64,000 bases of DNA from Serratia nematodiphila DZ0503SBS1 (GTDB lineage Bacteria > Pseudomonadota > Gammaproteobacteria > Enterobacterales > Enterobacteriaceae): positions 4,092,001 through 4,156,000 of the forward strand of contig NZ_JPUX01000001.1 of the NCBI RefSeq assembly GCF_000738675.1. The letters run 5' to 3'. The translations under genes were made by a program, and so were the position numbers. This document shows, one piece after another, positions 25,620-36,177 of this stretch. The notes beneath the pieces were generated by a model. The model had not been told where the DNA came from. It did not search any database and worked only from the letters and a program-made list of their open reading frames with translations. The first letter of the stretch is position 1; every line of letters begins with the position of its first letter.

Positions 25620-27053
25620 TCAGTGATTACGGATGTATTCGTCCATATCGGTTTTCAGGTTGTCGGACTTGGTGCCGAAGATGGCCTGCACGCCGGAGCC
25701 AGCGACGACTACGCCGGCTGCGCCCAGTTTCTTCAGGCCCGCCTGGTCAACTTTGGACACGTCGGCCACGCTGACGCGCAGACGGGTGATGCAAGCATCC
25801 AGGTTAGTGATGTTTTCTTTGCCGCCGAAGGCCTGAACCAGCGCCGCGGACATTTCGGAACCGCCCTGCGCAGACTGCTCGGCAGCGGTGTCTTCACGGC
25901 CCGGCGTTTTCAGATCCAGCTTGGCGATCAGCACGCGGAAGATGGTGTAGTACACCAGACCGTAGACGATGCCGACGATTGGGAACAGCCAGATTTTGCT
26001 GCTATTGCCGCTCAGTACGATAAAGTCGATCAGGCCGTGCGAGAAGCTGGTGCCGTCACGCATGCCCAACAGGATGCAGATTGGGAACGCCAGACCGGCC
26101 AGGATAGCGTGGATCACGTACAGGATCGGCGCGACGAACATGAAGGAGAACTCGATCGGCTCGGTGATACCGGTCAGGAACGAGGTCAGCGCGGCGGAGA
26201 TCATGATGCCGCCGACTTTAGCGCGGTTTTCCGGCTTGGCCGAGTGCCAGATGGCGATGGCCGCAGCAGGCAGACCGTACATTTTGAACAGGAAGCCGCC
26301 GGACAGTTTGCCCGCGGTTGGGTCACCCGCCATATAGCGAGGGATGTCGCCGTGGAACACCTGGCCCGCCGCGTTGGTGAATTCACCGATTTGCATCTGG
26401 AACGGTACGTTCCAGATGTGGTGCAGACCGAACGGCACCAGAGCACGCTCAACCACGCCGTAGATGCCGAAGGCCACGACCGGGTTCTGGTAAGCCGCCC
26501 ACTGCGAGAAGGTCTGGATAGCCGTACCGATCGGCGGCCAGATGAAGGACAGCACTACGCCCAGAACGATCGCCGCCAGACCGGAAATGATCGGCACGAA
26601 ACGCTTACCGGCAAAGAAGCCCAGGTATTCCGGCAGTTGAATGCGGAAGAAGCGGTTGAACATATAGGCCGCGATGGCGCCGGAGATAATCCCCCCGAGC
26701 ACGCCGGTATCCGCCAGGTGTTTGGCCGCAATCTCTTCAGCCGGCAGGTGCAGCACCAGCGGCGCAACCACCGCCATGGTTTTCACCATGATGCCGTAGG
26801 CCACCACCGCCGCCAGCGCGGAAACGCCGTCGTTGTTGGTGAAGCCCAAGGCGACGCCGATGGCGAAAATCAGCGGCATGTTGGCGAAGACCGAACCGCC
26901 CGCTTCCGCCATCACGTGGGAGACTACCGCAGGTAGCCAGCTAAAGTTGGCGGAGCCGACGCCCAGCAGGATACCTGCGATAGGCAACACGGACACCGGC
27001 AGCATGAGCGATTTACCTACTTTTTGCAGGTTTGCAAATGCGTTCTTGAACAT
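25620..27053 (-). CDS. ptsG: PTS glucose-specific EIICB component
   Basis: A 477-aa glucose permease of the same length as E. coli PtsG. The IIC membrane domain fills residues 1 to about 380, with the substrate signature [12 protein letters not shown] near 295. A linker with [10 protein letters not shown] leads to the IIB domain, whose phospho-Cys is in [13 protein letters not shown]. Start is [10 protein letters not shown]; the longer frame runs through the leader. Sites for Mlc and CRP and a conserved SgrS-pairing leader are upstream, so glucose induction, cAMP activation and phosphosugar repression are likely as in E. coli. Confidence 0.97.
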   Translation of the reverse strand: MFKNAFANLQKVGKSLMLPVSVLPIAGILLGVGSANFSWLPAVVSHVMAEAGGSVFANMPLIFAIGVALGFTNNDGVSALAAVVAYGIMVKTMAVVAPLVLHLPAEEIAAKHLADTGVLGGIISGAIAAYMFNRFFRIQLPEYLGFFAGKRFVPIISGLAAIVLGVVLSFIWPPIGTAIQTFSQWAAYQNPVVAFGIYGVVERALVPFGLHHIWNVPFQMQIGEFTNAAGQVFHGDIPRYMAGDPTAGKLSGGFLFKMYGLPAAAIAIWHSAKPENRAKVGGIMISAALTSFLTGITEPIEFSFMFVAPILYVIHAILAGLAFPICILLGMRDGTSFSHGLIDFIVLSGNSSKIWLFPIVGIVYGLVYYTIFRVLIAKLDLKTPGREDTAAEQSAQGGSEMSAALVQAFGGKENITNLDACITRLRVSVADVSKVDQAGLKKLGAAGVVVAGSGVQAIFGTKSDNLKTDMDEYIRNH

Positions 27054-27060
27054 AGTTGAG

Positions 27061-27073
27061 TGTGCTCCTGAGT
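27061..27073 (-). promoter_or_regulatory. SgrS-type pairing site over the ptsG ribosome site
   Basis: ACTCAGGAGCACA covers the Shine-Dalgarno of ptsG. The same ACTCAGGAGCAC block lies in the E. coli ptsG leader, where the sRNA SgrS pairs. Conservation suggests the same control; sgrS itself is not in the window. Confidence 0.65.
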
Positions 27074-27162
27074 AATAATGCTTTGCTACTTCTTGTCGCG
27101 ATACGTCGCGCTGCAAGGGGGGGAGAAAAACCCCTGCAATTCAGGGTGTCTGAGCACCCCTT

Positions 27163-27187
27163 GAATTTATTACGCAGAGTAAAATAA
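27163..27187. promoter_or_regulatory. Mlc operator at ptsG
   Basis: On the minus strand TTATTTTACTCTGCGTAAT is followed by AAATTC. This is close to the Mlc consensus (TTATTTTACTCTGTGTAATAAA) known at E. coli ptsG. It lies about 110 bp upstream of the start codon. Confidence 0.82.
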
Positions 27188-27202
27188 ATAGCCTGCGCAA
27201 TG

Positions 27203-27218
27203 TTTGATGACAATCACG
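27203..27218. promoter_or_regulatory. CRP-like site upstream of ptsG
   Basis: TTTGA-TGACAA-TCACG matches TGTGA-N6-TCACA at eight of ten positions and sits just upstream of the Mlc site, a sensible place for activation. Confidence 0.55.
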
Positions 27219-27396
27219 TTTCGATGATCGAGCCGCGGCAACTTTGCATAAACCGGCGTTTTTTTGGCAAAAGAGAGCAAAAAACGCGCACCTACCACCT
27301 TGAAACGGGAGGGAACCTTACCCGTTTCAGTGATTAATTACGAGCTTAAAAAAAATTACGCAGACAATGACCTACAGCTATAGCCTAGGTCAAAGA

Positions 27397-28173
27397 TCAC
27401 AGATCGAGGTGAAATAAGCGTGAAAAGTTGGCGGTGGTGGCTTCGGCCAGCTGTTCCAGGCTAACGCCCTTCAATACCGCCATGTATTCAGCCACATCGC
27501 GCACATAGGCGGGTTGGTTTTCTTTGCCGCGATGCGGCACCGGCGCCAGGTAAGGCGAGTCGGTTTCCACCAGAATGCGATCCAGCGGCACGTAACGTGC
27601 CACTTCGCGCAGCTGTTCAGCATTGCGGAAGGTCACGATGCCGGAGAAAGAGATGTAGAAGCCCAGATCCAGCAAGGCTTCGGCCGTGGCCAGATCTTCG
27701 GTGAAGCAGTGCAGCACGCCGCCGCAGTCCTGTGCATTCTCTTCACGCAGGATCGCCAACGTGTCCGCGCGCGCGTCGCGGGTGTGGACGATCACCGGCT
27801 TGTTCAGATCCCGGCCGATACGGATATGCTCGCGGAAAGAGTCCTGTTGCAGCTCAAGGTTATCCTTCTGGTAGAAGTAATCGAGCCCGGTCTCCCCCAG
27901 CGCCACCACCTGCTCCGCCGCCGCCAGGCGACGCAGCTCGGCGTAATCATAGCCCTCTTCCAGATTGAGCGGATGCACCCCGCACGAGAAGGCCACGTCG
28001 TTACGCTCGCCGATCAGTTCGGTCATGGAACGGTAGCCCGGCAACGTGGTGGCGACCGCCAGCACATAGCCGACGTCGCGCGCTTTGGCCTTGGCCAGCG
28101 CGTCGTCCACATTCTGGTGCAGCGTCTGATAATCCAGACTGTCAAGGTGGCAATGAGAATCGACTAACAACAT
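27397..28173 (-). CDS. ycfH: TatD-family metal-dependent hydrolase YcfH
   Basis: A 258-aa TatD-type DNase-like hydrolase with a TIM barrel. Metal ligands are visible in DSHCHLD at the N-terminus, ALGETGLDY, KPVIVHTRDA, GVLHCFTED and VETDSPYLAP. It ends the holB-tmk-mltG run, 19 bp after holB, as in E. coli. Deoxyribonuclease or D-aminoacyl-tRNA-related activity is known in relatives; the exact substrate here is not. Confidence 0.93.
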   Translation of the reverse strand: MLLVDSHCHLDSLDYQTLHQNVDDALAKAKARDVGYVLAVATTLPGYRSMTELIGERNDVAFSCGVHPLNLEEGYDYAELRRLAAAEQVVALGETGLDYFYQKDNLELQQDSFREHIRIGRDLNKPVIVHTRDARADTLAILREENAQDCGGVLHCFTEDLATAEALLDLGFYISFSGIVTFRNAEQLREVARYVPLDRILVETDSPYLAPVPHRGKENQPAYVRDVAEYMAVLKGVSLEQLAEATTANFSRLFHLDL

Positions 28174-28192
28174 AATTTTTAACTCTTTAACT

Positions 28193-29200
28193 TTACAGCG
28201 AGTGAGGGTGGGAATAGCCGGCGGCGCCGAGCATCTGTTCCCAGCGAAGTAACTGTTCGGTCAGCAGCAGCTCGCGGTTAACGCCCACCACGCTGAGCAG
28301 CTGGTGACGGCAGTTCAGCCACTGCTGCACGATCTGCTGCAGCGAGGCGCTGCTCAGCAGGCTGGCCAGCTGATGCACCAGCGGTTGCTGATCCTGATTC
28401 AATACATAGTGATGCGCGCCTTGCTGCCACTTCATGGCGTCCACCAGCAGCGCGCACAGCCAGTGCAGGCGCTCAGCGACGTCTTCATGGTTCAGCACCG
28501 GCAGCAGCGACAGCATATCGCGCTGCGGCAGCGCGGCGCTCAACGCGGCACACAGCGCGCTGCGCTGCTGCCACTGCTGTGGCTGCAACAGCTGTTCGGC
28601 GGCCAGCGGCGCGCCGTCGTGCAGGCGCAGCGCCGTGAGGCGGTCCGTCTGAGAGCCGGCCGCCTGTCGGCCCAGCCACTGCAGGCTGAGCTGCTCCTCC
28701 GGGCTGGCCAAATGCCAGTACAGGCAGCGGCTGCGCAGCGTCGCCATCAGCCGCGACGGCTCACGGCAACCCAGCAGGAAATAGGTTTTCTCCGGCGGCT
28801 CTTCCAGCGTTTTAAGCAGCGCGTTGGCCGCCGCCTCGGTCAGCTGTTCCGCCTGCGGCAGCCAAATCACCTTGGCGCCGCCCTGCTGCGCATGGGCATA
28901 CAGCGTTTCAATCACCTGGCGAATCGGTTCGATGCCCAGGCTGCTCTTGCCCTTTTCCGGCGCCAGCACGTGATAATCCGGGTGGTTGCCCGCCAGCATC
29001 AGCCGACAGCTGTGACACTCGCCGCAGCTTTTTTCACCGTTGCGCTGCTGACAGATCAACCAACGGCTCAGGCCATAGGTCAGCGCATCGTCACCGTTGC
29101 CCGGCGCCGCGTGCAGCAGCAGCGCATGATGGCCGCGCCCCTCGGCGTACTGCCCAATCAGCTGGCGATAAGGGCCATTCAGCCACGGATACCAGTTCAT
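28193..29200 (-). CDS. holB: DNA polymerase III delta prime subunit
   Basis: A 335-aa clamp-loader subunit. The Zn-binding Cys (C-x8-C-x2-C-x2-C in CQQRNGEKSCGECHSC) are present near residues 50-65. HHALLLHAAPGNGDD stands where a Walker A would be in gamma, but it is degenerate, as expected for non-ATPase delta prime. LLKTLEEPPEKTYF is the SRC-type region. It shares a base with the tmk stop (TAATG), indicating translational coupling. Confidence 0.95.
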   Translation of the reverse strand: MNWYPWLNGPYRQLIGQYAEGRGHHALLLHAAPGNGDDALTYGLSRWLICQQRNGEKSCGECHSCRLMLAGNHPDYHVLAPEKGKSSLGIEPIRQVIETLYAHAQQGGAKVIWLPQAEQLTEAAANALLKTLEEPPEKTYFLLGCREPSRLMATLRSRCLYWHLASPEEQLSLQWLGRQAAGSQTDRLTALRLHDGAPLAAEQLLQPQQWQQRSALCAALSAALPQRDMLSLLPVLNHEDVAERLHWLCALLVDAMKWQQGAHHYVLNQDQQPLVHQLASLLSSASLQQIVQQWLNCRHQLLSVVGVNRELLLTEQLLRWEQMLGAAGYSHPHSL

Positions 29201-29838
29201 TATGCGCCTTCCTGCTGCCGCAACCAGTGGCCGACGCAGTCGCGGATCGCCGCCGTCACCTGCTCCAGCGGCTGGGCAGCGTTAACGGTGACGATGGTTT
29301 CATCCTGCGCCGCCAGCTCGAGATAGCGCGCGCGGGTGCGTTCGAAGAACGGCAGCGCCTCCTGTTCAATGCGATCCAGCTGGCCGCGCGCCTGTGCGCG
29401 TTGCAGGCCGACCAGCGGCGGCAGATCGAGATAAACCGTCAGATCCGGGCGGAAATCCCCCAGCACGGTGTCGCGCAGCGAGGCCATCAGCTGCGGATCT
29501 ACGCCACGGCCACCGCCCTGGTAAGCCTGTGAAGAGAGATCGTGGCGATCGCCCACCACCCAGGCGCCGCGCGCCAGAGCCGGTTTAATCACGGTTTCCA
29601 CCAGCTGCACGCGCGCGGCGTACAGCATCAATACTTCGGCCTTGATGGTCGGCAATTCGCCGTCGATGCCGCGCTTGAACAGATCGCGCAGTTTCTCCGC
29701 CAGCGGCGTGCCGCCGGGTTCACGGGTGAAGACGATGTCGCTGACGCCGTGTTCGCGCAACACATTGACCACCGTATCGCGCGCGGTGGTCTTGCCCGCG
29801 CCTTCCAGCCCTTCGATAACAACGAATTTACTTTTCAT
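29200..29838 (-). CDS. tmk: Thymidylate kinase
   Basis: A 212-aa kinase making dTDP from dTMP and ATP. The P-loop GLEGAGKTT is at residues 9-17. The DR(H/Y) motif is in [20 protein letters not shown], and a LID region rich in Arg lies near 150 ([12 protein letters not shown]). The length is close to E. coli Tmk (213 aa). Its 5' end overlaps the mltG 3' end by 11 bp. Confidence 0.95.
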   Translation of the reverse strand: MKSKFVVIEGLEGAGKTTARDTVVNVLREHGVSDIVFTREPGGTPLAEKLRDLFKRGIDGELPTIKAEVLMLYAARVQLVETVIKPALARGAWVVGDRHDLSSQAYQGGGRGVDPQLMASLRDTVLGDFRPDLTVYLDLPPLVGLQRAQARGQLDRIEQEALPFFERTRARYLELAAQDETIVTVNAAQPLEQVTAAIRDCVGHWLRQQEGA

Positions 29839-30856
29839 TCTTTTCCTTTAACGCCTGACGGTACACGCGCACCGCCTGGTTATGGCTCGCCAGATTGGTG
29901 GTGAAGGTATGCCCACCCTTGCCGTCGGCGACAAAATAGAGATATGGCGTTTTGGCCGGATTGGCGGCCGCCTGCAACGAGGCCTCACCCGGCATGGCGA
30001 TCGGCGTTGGCGGCAGGCCGGCGATCACATAGGTGTTGTAAGGCGTCGGCGTCTCCAGATCCTTGCGCGTGATGCTGCCATTATAGCTTTCGCCCATGCC
30101 GTAGATCACCGTCGGATCGGTCTGCAGACGCATGCCGATGCGCAAGCGGTTGACGAACACCGACGCCACCTTGCTGCGCTCTTCCGGGACCGCGGTCTCT
30201 TTCTCGACGATCGAAGCCATGGTCAGCAGCTCCTCCGGCGTTTTGTACGGCAGGCTGGTGTCGCGGCCGGCCCAGGCGGCCTGCAGCGCTTTGTTCATGC
30301 GCACGTGCGCGCGTTTGAGCAGCGCGATGTCGCTCATGCCGGCGGTATACTGATAGGTATCCGGGTACAAATGCCCTTCCGGGGTTTCGCCCGCAGGAAT
30401 GCCGAGCGCAGCGGCGATCTCCGCTTCGCTCTTGCCCGCCAGGGTGTGTTTCAGGTATTTGGACTGCTGCAACACCTGCTGCCAGTCACGCAGGCGTGAG
30501 CCTTCGATAAAGCGTGCGGTGAACTGTGCCTCTTTGCCGCTGGCCAACAGTTTCAGCATCTGACGCACCGTCATGCCCGGCGTGAACCGGTAGGTACCGG
30601 CTTTAAATTCCGCCAGCTCCGGCTCCAGCTTCAGCAGCCACTGGAACCAGCGGCCATTGTGCACCAATTTGTCGCGCACCAGTAACCCTTCGAGCGCTAC
30701 CCGGCCAGTGCCGGCCGGCAGTTTGAAGATGGTCTCTTGCTGGATGGCCAGCGGCGTATCGGCAAAGCGTTCGATCTTCTGATAGCCCCAAAACAGCAGC
30801 GCCAATGCCAGAACAACAATAACAGACAGGACCTTCAGCTTTCTTTTCTTCATCAA
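29828..30856 (-). CDS. mltG: Endolytic murein transglycosylase MltG
   Basis: A 342-aa inner-membrane enzyme that cuts nascent glycan strands and helps set their length. A single N-terminal membrane helix ([17 protein letters not shown]) is followed by a LysM-like part and the catalytic YceG domain. The catalytic Glu lies in [16 protein letters not shown]. The [21 protein letters not shown] segment is typical. It overlaps tmk by 11 bp and follows pabC by 10 bp. Confidence 0.95.
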   Translation of the reverse strand: MMKKRKLKVLSVIVVLALALLFWGYQKIERFADTPLAIQQETIFKLPAGTGRVALEGLLVRDKLVHNGRWFQWLLKLEPELAEFKAGTYRFTPGMTVRQMLKLLASGKEAQFTARFIEGSRLRDWQQVLQQSKYLKHTLAGKSEAEIAAALGIPAGETPEGHLYPDTYQYTAGMSDIALLKRAHVRMNKALQAAWAGRDTSLPYKTPEELLTMASIVEKETAVPEERSKVASVFVNRLRIGMRLQTDPTVIYGMGESYNGSITRKDLETPTPYNTYVIAGLPPTPIAMPGEASLQAAANPAKTPYLYFVADGKGGHTFTTNLASHNQAVRVYRQALKEKNEK

Positions 30857-30866
30857 TTAGCCATGG

Positions 30867-31664
30867 TTAACAGTGTGGACGCAAAAAATCATACAGCTGA
30901 CGCGAAGCATAACGCCATGATTGTGCAGCGTTTACCGGCAGCAACGGCATCAGTGCATTGCTCACCAGAACTTCGTCGGCATCGGCCAGCGTCTCCAGCG
31001 GTTCACTGACGCAATGCAGACGGTATTCCGAGCCCGCCAGCAGCGCGATCACTCGCCGCCGCATCAGGCCCGCGACGCCCGCCTGGCTCAGATCCGGGGT
31101 AAATACCGCTTTTCCCTTACGCCAGAACAAATTAGCCGCACAGCATTCCACCAGCATACCGGCAGTGTCAAGCACCAGCGCCTCGTCGGCGCCCGTCTGG
31201 TCAAGATGCGCGCGGATCAGCACCTGCTCCAGGCGGTTCAAATGCTTCAACCCCGCCAGCAGCGGATTGCGCGCCAGCGCCACCGGGCTGAGCGCAAGCG
31301 TAATGCCCTGCTCGCGCCACTGCAAATAGTGCGCAGGGTAGCTGCTGCGGGCAACAATGCGCGTCGGGTTCTCGCACCCGGTCGGGCTGTAACCCCGCCC
31401 ACCGCTGCCGCGCGTCAGTATCGCTTTGACCACGCCGAGCGGAATTGATTCGGCCGCCAGCGCCATCTCGCGCTCGAACGCCGCCCAATCGGTGGCGGGC
31501 AGCATCAGCCTCTGCGCCGCTTGCTTCAGCCGCTCCAGATGCCAGGGCAAAAGCTCGATTTTACCGTCGATAACCCGGGCAGTCGTAAAACAGCCATCGC
31601 CGAACTGCAGGCCGCGATCACTCGGCGCCAGCGCGTCGTGGCGTTGTCCGTTAATCCAGTACAT
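30867..31664 (-). CDS. pabC: Aminodeoxychorismate lyase
   Basis: A 265-aa fold-type IV PLP enzyme that forms 4-aminobenzoate and pyruvate in folate synthesis. The PLP lysine is Lys140 in LLAGLKHLNRLEQV. The N-terminal DRGLQFGDGCFTTARV and the VECCAANLFW segment fit the family; E. coli PabC has 269 aa. It starts the pabC-mltG-tmk-holB-ycfH run. A terminator separates it from fabF upstream, so it probably has its own promoter or depends on readthrough. Confidence 0.94.
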   Translation of the reverse strand: MYWINGQRHDALAPSDRGLQFGDGCFTTARVIDGKIELLPWHLERLKQAAQRLMLPATDWAAFEREMALAAESIPLGVVKAILTRGSGGRGYSPTGCENPTRIVARSSYPAHYLQWREQGITLALSPVALARNPLLAGLKHLNRLEQVLIRAHLDQTGADEALVLDTAGMLVECCAANLFWRKGKAVFTPDLSQAGVAGLMRRRVIALLAGSEYRLHCVSEPLETLADADEVLVSNALMPLLPVNAAQSWRYASRQLYDFLRPHC

Positions 31665-31757
31665 GCTTCCTCCTGTTGCCGGGTTATTTCATTACGCTCG
31701 CAGAATAGCAGGCGGCGAGGCAATACGCAGCCCTGCTGACGGCCGGACGCCAGGCGT

Positions 31758-31790
31758 AAAAAAGCCCGGTTAAAAAACCGGGCTTTCATC
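31758..31790 (-). terminator. Terminator between fabF and pabC
   Basis: AAAGCCCGGTT/AACCGGGCTTT with a T6 run on the minus strand, 19 bp past the fabF stop. Confidence 0.92.
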
Positions 31791-31808
31791 AGCGTTCGAC
31801 AGCGCGAG

Positions 31809-33050
31809 TTACACTCGGCGGAAGATCAGCGAGCCGTTGGTGCCGCCGAAGCCGAAGGAGTTACACAGGGTGTACTCCATATCGCTGACCTGGCGCGCTT
31901 CGTGAGGCACGAAGTCCAGATCGCAACCTTCATCCGGGTTATCCAGGTTGATGGTTGGCGGTACCGCCTGATCGCGCAGCGCCAGCACGGTGAAGATGGA
32001 CTCGATCGCGCCTGCCGCCCCCAACAGGTGGCCGGTCATCGATTTGGTCGAGCTCACCAGCACACGCTCTGCATCGGCGCCGAACACGGATTTCACCGCC
32101 TGCGCTTCCGCCTGGTCGCCCGCCGGCGTAGAGGTGCCGTGCGCATTGATGTAACCGATTTGTGACGGGGTCACACCGGCGTCAAGCAGGGCATTTTCCA
32201 TCGCCAGCGCAGCGCCTGCGCCGTTTTCCGGTGGCGACGTCATGTGATAAGCATCGCTGCTCATCCCAAAGCCAACCACCTCGGCGTAGATTTTCGCGCC
32301 GCGTTTTTTCGCGTGTTCGTACTCTTCGAGCACCATCATGCCGGCGCCGTCGCCCAGCACGAAGCCGTCGCGGTCTTTATCCCACGGACGGCTCGCCGCC
32401 TGCGGATTGTCATTACGGGTGGACAGGGCGCGCGCTGCGCCAAAGCCGCCGACGCCCAATGGGGTGCTGGCTTTCTCTGCCCCACCGGCCAGCATCACGT
32501 CCGCATCATTGTAGGCAATGATGCGCGCCGCATGGCCGATATTGTGCACACCTGAAGTACAGGCGGTGGCGATGGAAATGCTTGGGCCACGCATGCCGTA
32601 CATGATTGTCAGGTGACCTGCAATCATATTCACAATGGTGGAAGGCACGAAGAACGGACTGATTTTCCGTGGGCCACCGTTAACCAGTGAACTGTGGTTT
32701 TCTTCAATCAAACCCAGGCCGCCGATGCCGGAACCGATCGCGGCTCCAATGCGGCTGGCGTTAGCCTCGGTGATGTCCAGACCTGCATCCTGCATGGCTT
32801 GCATGCCGGCAGCGATACCGTACTGGATAAAGGCGTCCATCTTGCGCGCATCTTTGCGAGAGATGAAATCCTCAGAATTAAAATTCTTTACCAGGCCAGC
32901 AAACTTGGTCGCATAGGCAGTGGTATCGAAATGGTCGATCAGGCTGATGCCACTCTGACCGGCAAGAAGAGCGTTCCACGTGGACTCTACCGTATTGCCG
33001 ACAGGAGACAACATGCCCAGTCCGGTCACAACTACTCGACGCTTAGACAC
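31809..33050 (-). CDS. fabF: Beta-ketoacyl-ACP synthase II
   Basis: A 413-aa condensing enzyme that elongates acyl-ACP, needed for cis-vaccenate and its thermal control. The active-site Cys is in [16 protein letters not shown], the two His in [11 protein letters not shown] and [12 protein letters not shown], and the late [10 protein letters not shown] loop is present. The start is GTG (33048-33050) after GGAGG, as in E. coli. An intrinsic-type hairpin lies between acpP and this gene. Confidence 0.97.
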   Translation of the reverse strand: MSKRRVVVTGLGMLSPVGNTVESTWNALLAGQSGISLIDHFDTTAYATKFAGLVKNFNSEDFISRKDARKMDAFIQYGIAAGMQAMQDAGLDITEANASRIGAAIGSGIGGLGLIEENHSSLVNGGPRKISPFFVPSTIVNMIAGHLTIMYGMRGPSISIATACTSGVHNIGHAARIIAYNDADVMLAGGAEKASTPLGVGGFGAARALSTRNDNPQAASRPWDKDRDGFVLGDGAGMMVLEEYEHAKKRGAKIYAEVVGFGMSSDAYHMTSPPENGAGAALAMENALLDAGVTPSQIGYINAHGTSTPAGDQAEAQAVKSVFGADAERVLVSSTKSMTGHLLGAAGAIESIFTVLALRDQAVPPTINLDNPDEGCDLDFVPHEARQVSDMEYTLCNSFGFGGTNGSLIFRRV

Positions 33051-33091
33051 GTTTGTCCTCCAGGGAGGGAAAAATATGACACTAGGGATAG

Positions 33092-33121
33092 AAAAAACTT
33101 AGGCGGTCGAACGACCGCCTA
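33092..33121 (-). terminator. Hairpin with T-run between acpP and fabF
   Basis: Perfect 10-bp stem TAGGCGGTCG/CGACCGCCTA, 2-nt tip, then AAGTTTTTTC on the minus strand. It should make most acpP transcripts end before fabF, in line with the far higher need for carrier protein. Confidence 0.8.
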
Positions 33122-33132
33122 GATATGTTCTC

Positions 33133-33369
33133 TTACTGCTGGCTAGCGTTGATGAAATCAATAGCTGCCTGAACAGTAGTGATCTTCTCAGCTTCTTCGT
33201 CTGGAATCTCGGTGTCGAATTCTTCTTCCAGTGCCATTACCAGCTCAACGGTGTCAAGAGAATCAGCGCCCAGATCTTCAACGAAAGAAGCGTTGTTCAA
33301 AACTTCTTCCTGTTTAACACCCAGTTGCTCAACAATGATTTTCTTAACGCGTTCTTCGATAGTGCTCAT
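33133..33369 (-). CDS. acpP: Acyl carrier protein
   Basis: A 78-aa acidic carrier whose Ser37 in [12 protein letters not shown] takes the 4'-phosphopantetheine arm. It is the expected length and almost the same as E. coli AcpP. The start is [10 protein letters not shown]; the longer frame upstream is not coding. It sits between fabG and fabF and has a terminator-like hairpin downstream. Confidence 0.98.
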   Translation of the reverse strand: MSTIEERVKKIIVEQLGVKQEEVLNNASFVEDLGADSLDTVELVMALEEEFDTEIPDEEAEKITTVQAAIDFINASQQ

Positions 33370-33523
33370 ACTCTTAAATTTCCTATCAAAACTCGCTTTC
33401 GCGATGGTTTTCGTAGTGTATAAAATGCTGAAAAAGATGCAACTAAATCCCGGCTGGTCAAACCACGATTTTACGCTATTTTGCGGTTTTTGCCTCAAAT
33501 AACGCAAATGGTTTTCACATTTT

Positions 33524-34258
33524 TTAAATCATGTACATGCCGCCATTGACATGTAACGTTTCACCGGTGATATAGCCGGCCTCATCAGAGGCCAAAAATG
33601 CAACAGCGCTGGCGATTTCTTTAGCATCGCCCAGCCGGTTGGCTGGAACTGATGACAAAATGCCTGCGCGTTGATCATCTGTCAACGCCCGTGTCATGTC
33701 CGTCTCAATAAAGCCAGGTGCCACGACGTTGACCGTAATGCCACGCGAAGCAACTTCACGTGCCAAAGATTTGCTAAAACCAATCAGACCGGCTTTAGCC
33801 GCCGCGTAGTTCGCCTGCCCTGCGTTCCCCATGGTGCCGACAACGGAACCGATGGTGATGATACGGCCAAACCGCTTTTTCATCATAGCGCGCATTACCG
33901 CTTTTGACAGGCGGAATACGGAAGTCAGGTTGGTGTCGAGGATATCCTCCCACTCATCATCCTTCATACGCATCAGCAGGTTATCACGCGTGATGCCGGC
34001 ATTATTCACTAAAATGTCGATTTCGCCAAATTCGGCGCGAATCGATGCCAGCACGCTGTCGATAGATTGCGCATCAACAACGTTCAACATAAACCCTTTG
34101 CCGTTTGCGCCCAGGTAGCCGCTGATCGCCTCAGCGCCGCTCTCGCTGGTCGCGGTGCCGATCACTTTGGCGCCGCGTGCTACAAACGTTTCTGCAATGG
34201 CTCGGCCAATACCGCGGCTCGCGCCGGTGACCAGAACGATTTTACCTTCGAAGCTCAT
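33524..34258 (-). CDS. fabG: 3-oxoacyl-ACP reductase
   Basis: A 244-aa SDR that uses NADPH to reduce 3-ketoacyl-ACP. Motifs: TGASRGIG for the cofactor, NNAG, catalytic Ser in IGSVVGTMG, and YAAAK. The second of two tandem ATGs is chosen because AGAGG lies 6 nt before it and the length then equals E. coli FabG. It is 11 bp from fabD and part of the fab cluster. Confidence 0.97.
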   Translation of the reverse strand: MSFEGKIVLVTGASRGIGRAIAETFVARGAKVIGTATSESGAEAISGYLGANGKGFMLNVVDAQSIDSVLASIRAEFGEIDILVNNAGITRDNLLMRMKDDEWEDILDTNLTSVFRLSKAVMRAMMKKRFGRIITIGSVVGTMGNAGQANYAAAKAGLIGFSKSLAREVASRGITVNVVAPGFIETDMTRALTDDQRAGILSSVPANRLGDAKEIASAVAFLASDEAGYITGETLHVNGGMYMI

Positions 34259-34269
34259 CATTTTCCTCT

Positions 34270-35199
34270 TTATTGTTCAAGCGCCGCCGACAGGCTGGCG
34301 GTGTCGTTCACCGCCGCAGCCGTCAGGGTGTCAACAATACGTTTAGTCAGACCGGTCAGCACTTTGCCCGGCCCCACTTCCAGCAGCGACGTCACTCCCT
34401 GTGCTGCGATAAATTCTACGCTCTCGGTCCAACGCACCGGGCTGTACAGCTGACGCACCAGCGCGCTGCGGATCGCTTCAGGATCGTTTTCGGTGCGTAC
34501 GTCGACGTTGTTCACCACCGGCACCTGAGGCGCGTTGAAGGTGATGTCCTGCAGCGCCACGGCCAGCTTGTCGGCGGCCGGTTTCATCAGCGCGCAGTGC
34601 GAAGGCACGCTCACCGGCAGCGGCAGCGCACGTTTGGCGCCGGCCGCTTTACAGGCGGCGCCTGCACGTTCAACCGCTTCTTTGTTGCCGGCGATAACCA
34701 CCTGGCCCGGCGAGTTGAAGTTGACCGGAGAAACCACCTGCCCCTGCGCGGACTCTTCACACGCCTTGGCGATCGCGTCGTTGTCCAGACCGATGATGGC
34801 GTACATCGCGCCGGTGCCTTCCGGCACCGCTTCCTGCATCAGCTTGCCGCGCAGCTCGACCAGACGGATCGCCGCCTTGAAGTCCAGCACGCCGGCGCAG
34901 ACCAGCGCCGAGTACTCGCCCAGGCTGTGGCCCGCCATCAGCGCAGGCACTTTACCGCCCTGCTGCTGCCAAACGCGGAAAATCGCCACCGAGGCGGCCA
35001 ACAGAGCCGGTTGGGTCTGCCAGGTTTTGTTCAGTTCTTCCGCCGGACCTTGCTGCACCAGCTGCCACAGGTCGTAACCCAGGGCGGAAGAAGCCTCGCC
35101 GAAGGTTTCTTCGACGATCGGGAACTGTGCGGCCAACTCGGCCAGCATGCCAACGGTCTGCGACCCCTGGCCCGGGAAAACAAAAGCAAATTGCGTCAT
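34270..35199 (-). CDS. fabD: Malonyl-CoA:ACP transacylase
   Basis: A 309-aa enzyme loading malonate onto ACP. Ser92 in the AGHSLGEYSALV elbow is the nucleophile; His in PVSVPSHCALMKPA is its partner. The N-terminal FVFPGQGSQTVGM is the family signature. It is 18 bp after fabH and 11 bp before fabG. Confidence 0.97.
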   Translation of the reverse strand: MTQFAFVFPGQGSQTVGMLAELAAQFPIVEETFGEASSALGYDLWQLVQQGPAEELNKTWQTQPALLAASVAIFRVWQQQGGKVPALMAGHSLGEYSALVCAGVLDFKAAIRLVELRGKLMQEAVPEGTGAMYAIIGLDNDAIAKACEESAQGQVVSPVNFNSPGQVVIAGNKEAVERAGAACKAAGAKRALPLPVSVPSHCALMKPAADKLAVALQDITFNAPQVPVVNNVDVRTENDPEAIRSALVRQLYSPVRWTESVEFIAAQGVTSLLEVGPGKVLTGLTKRIVDTLTAAAVNDTASLSAALEQ

Positions 35200-35217
35200 T
35201 TTTTCTTCCTGTCCAAA

Positions 35218-36171
35218 TCAGAAACGAACCAGCGCCGAGCCCCAGGTAAAGCCGCCGCCGAAAGCTTCCAACAGCACCAGTTGACCACGCTGAATTCGCC
35301 CGTCGCGCACGGCTTCGTCCAGTGCGGAAGGCACCGAGGCGGCAGAAGTGTTGCCGTGACGATCGAGCGTCACCACCACTTTCTCCATCCCCATGCCCAG
35401 TTTTTTCGCCGTTGCGCTGATGATGCGCAGGTTGGCCTGGTGAGGCACCAGCCAATCCAGCTCGCTGCGATCCATGTTGTTGGCCTGCAGCGTCTCGTCG
35501 ACGATGCGCGCCAGCTCGGTGACCGCAACCTTGAAGACTTCGTTGCCCGCCATGGTGACATAGGCCGGCTTGTCTTGATTCTGACGATCCTTGTAAGGCA
35601 GCGTCAGCAGGTTGCCGTAGCTGCCGTCGGCATGCAGATGAGTAGACAGAATGCCCGGCTCTTCAGACGCCCCCAGCACCACCGCACCCGCGCCATCACC
35701 AAACAGAATGATGGTGCCGCGATCTTCAGGATCCAGCGTGCGTGACAACAGATCTGCGCCGATCACCAACGCATGTTTGACCGCGCCGTTTTTCACGTAC
35801 TGATCGGCCACGCTGAGCGCGTAAGTAAAGCCGGCGCAGGCCGCAGCCAGATCGAACGCCGCGCAGTCTTTGATACCCAGCATGTCTTGCACCAGGCACG
35901 CCGCGCTCGGGAACGCGTGCGTATTCGTGGTGGTGGCCACCACGATCAACCCGATGTCTTCTTTAGCCACACCTGCCATTTCCAGCGCTTTTTCAGCGGC
36001 CTGGAAGCTCATCGTCGCAACGGTTTCATCCGCGGCGGCGATGCGACGTTCGCGGATACCGGTACGCGTGACGATCCACTCGTCAGAGGTATCCACCATT
36101 TTTTCCAAATCAGCATTGGTGCGCACTTGTACGGGCAAATAACTCCCCGTACCGAGAATCTTTGTATACAT
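35218..36171 (-). CDS. fabH: Beta-ketoacyl-ACP synthase III
   Basis: A 317-aa enzyme that starts fatty acid synthesis from acetyl-CoA and malonyl-ACP. Cys112 ([11 protein letters not shown]), His in [11 protein letters not shown] and Asn in [12 protein letters not shown] form the catalytic triad. Length equals E. coli FabH. Only 6 bp separate it from plsX. Confidence 0.97.
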   Translation of the reverse strand: MYTKILGTGSYLPVQVRTNADLEKMVDTSDEWIVTRTGIRERRIAAADETVATMSFQAAEKALEMAGVAKEDIGLIVVATTTNTHAFPSAACLVQDMLGIKDCAAFDLAAACAGFTYALSVADQYVKNGAVKHALVIGADLLSRTLDPEDRGTIILFGDGAGAVVLGASEEPGILSTHLHADGSYGNLLTLPYKDRQNQDKPAYVTMAGNEVFKVAVTELARIVDETLQANNMDRSELDWLVPHQANLRIISATAKKLGMGMEKVVVTLDRHGNTSAASVPSALDEAVRDGRIQRGQLVLLEAFGGGFTWGSALVRF

Positions 36172-36177
36172 GTACGA

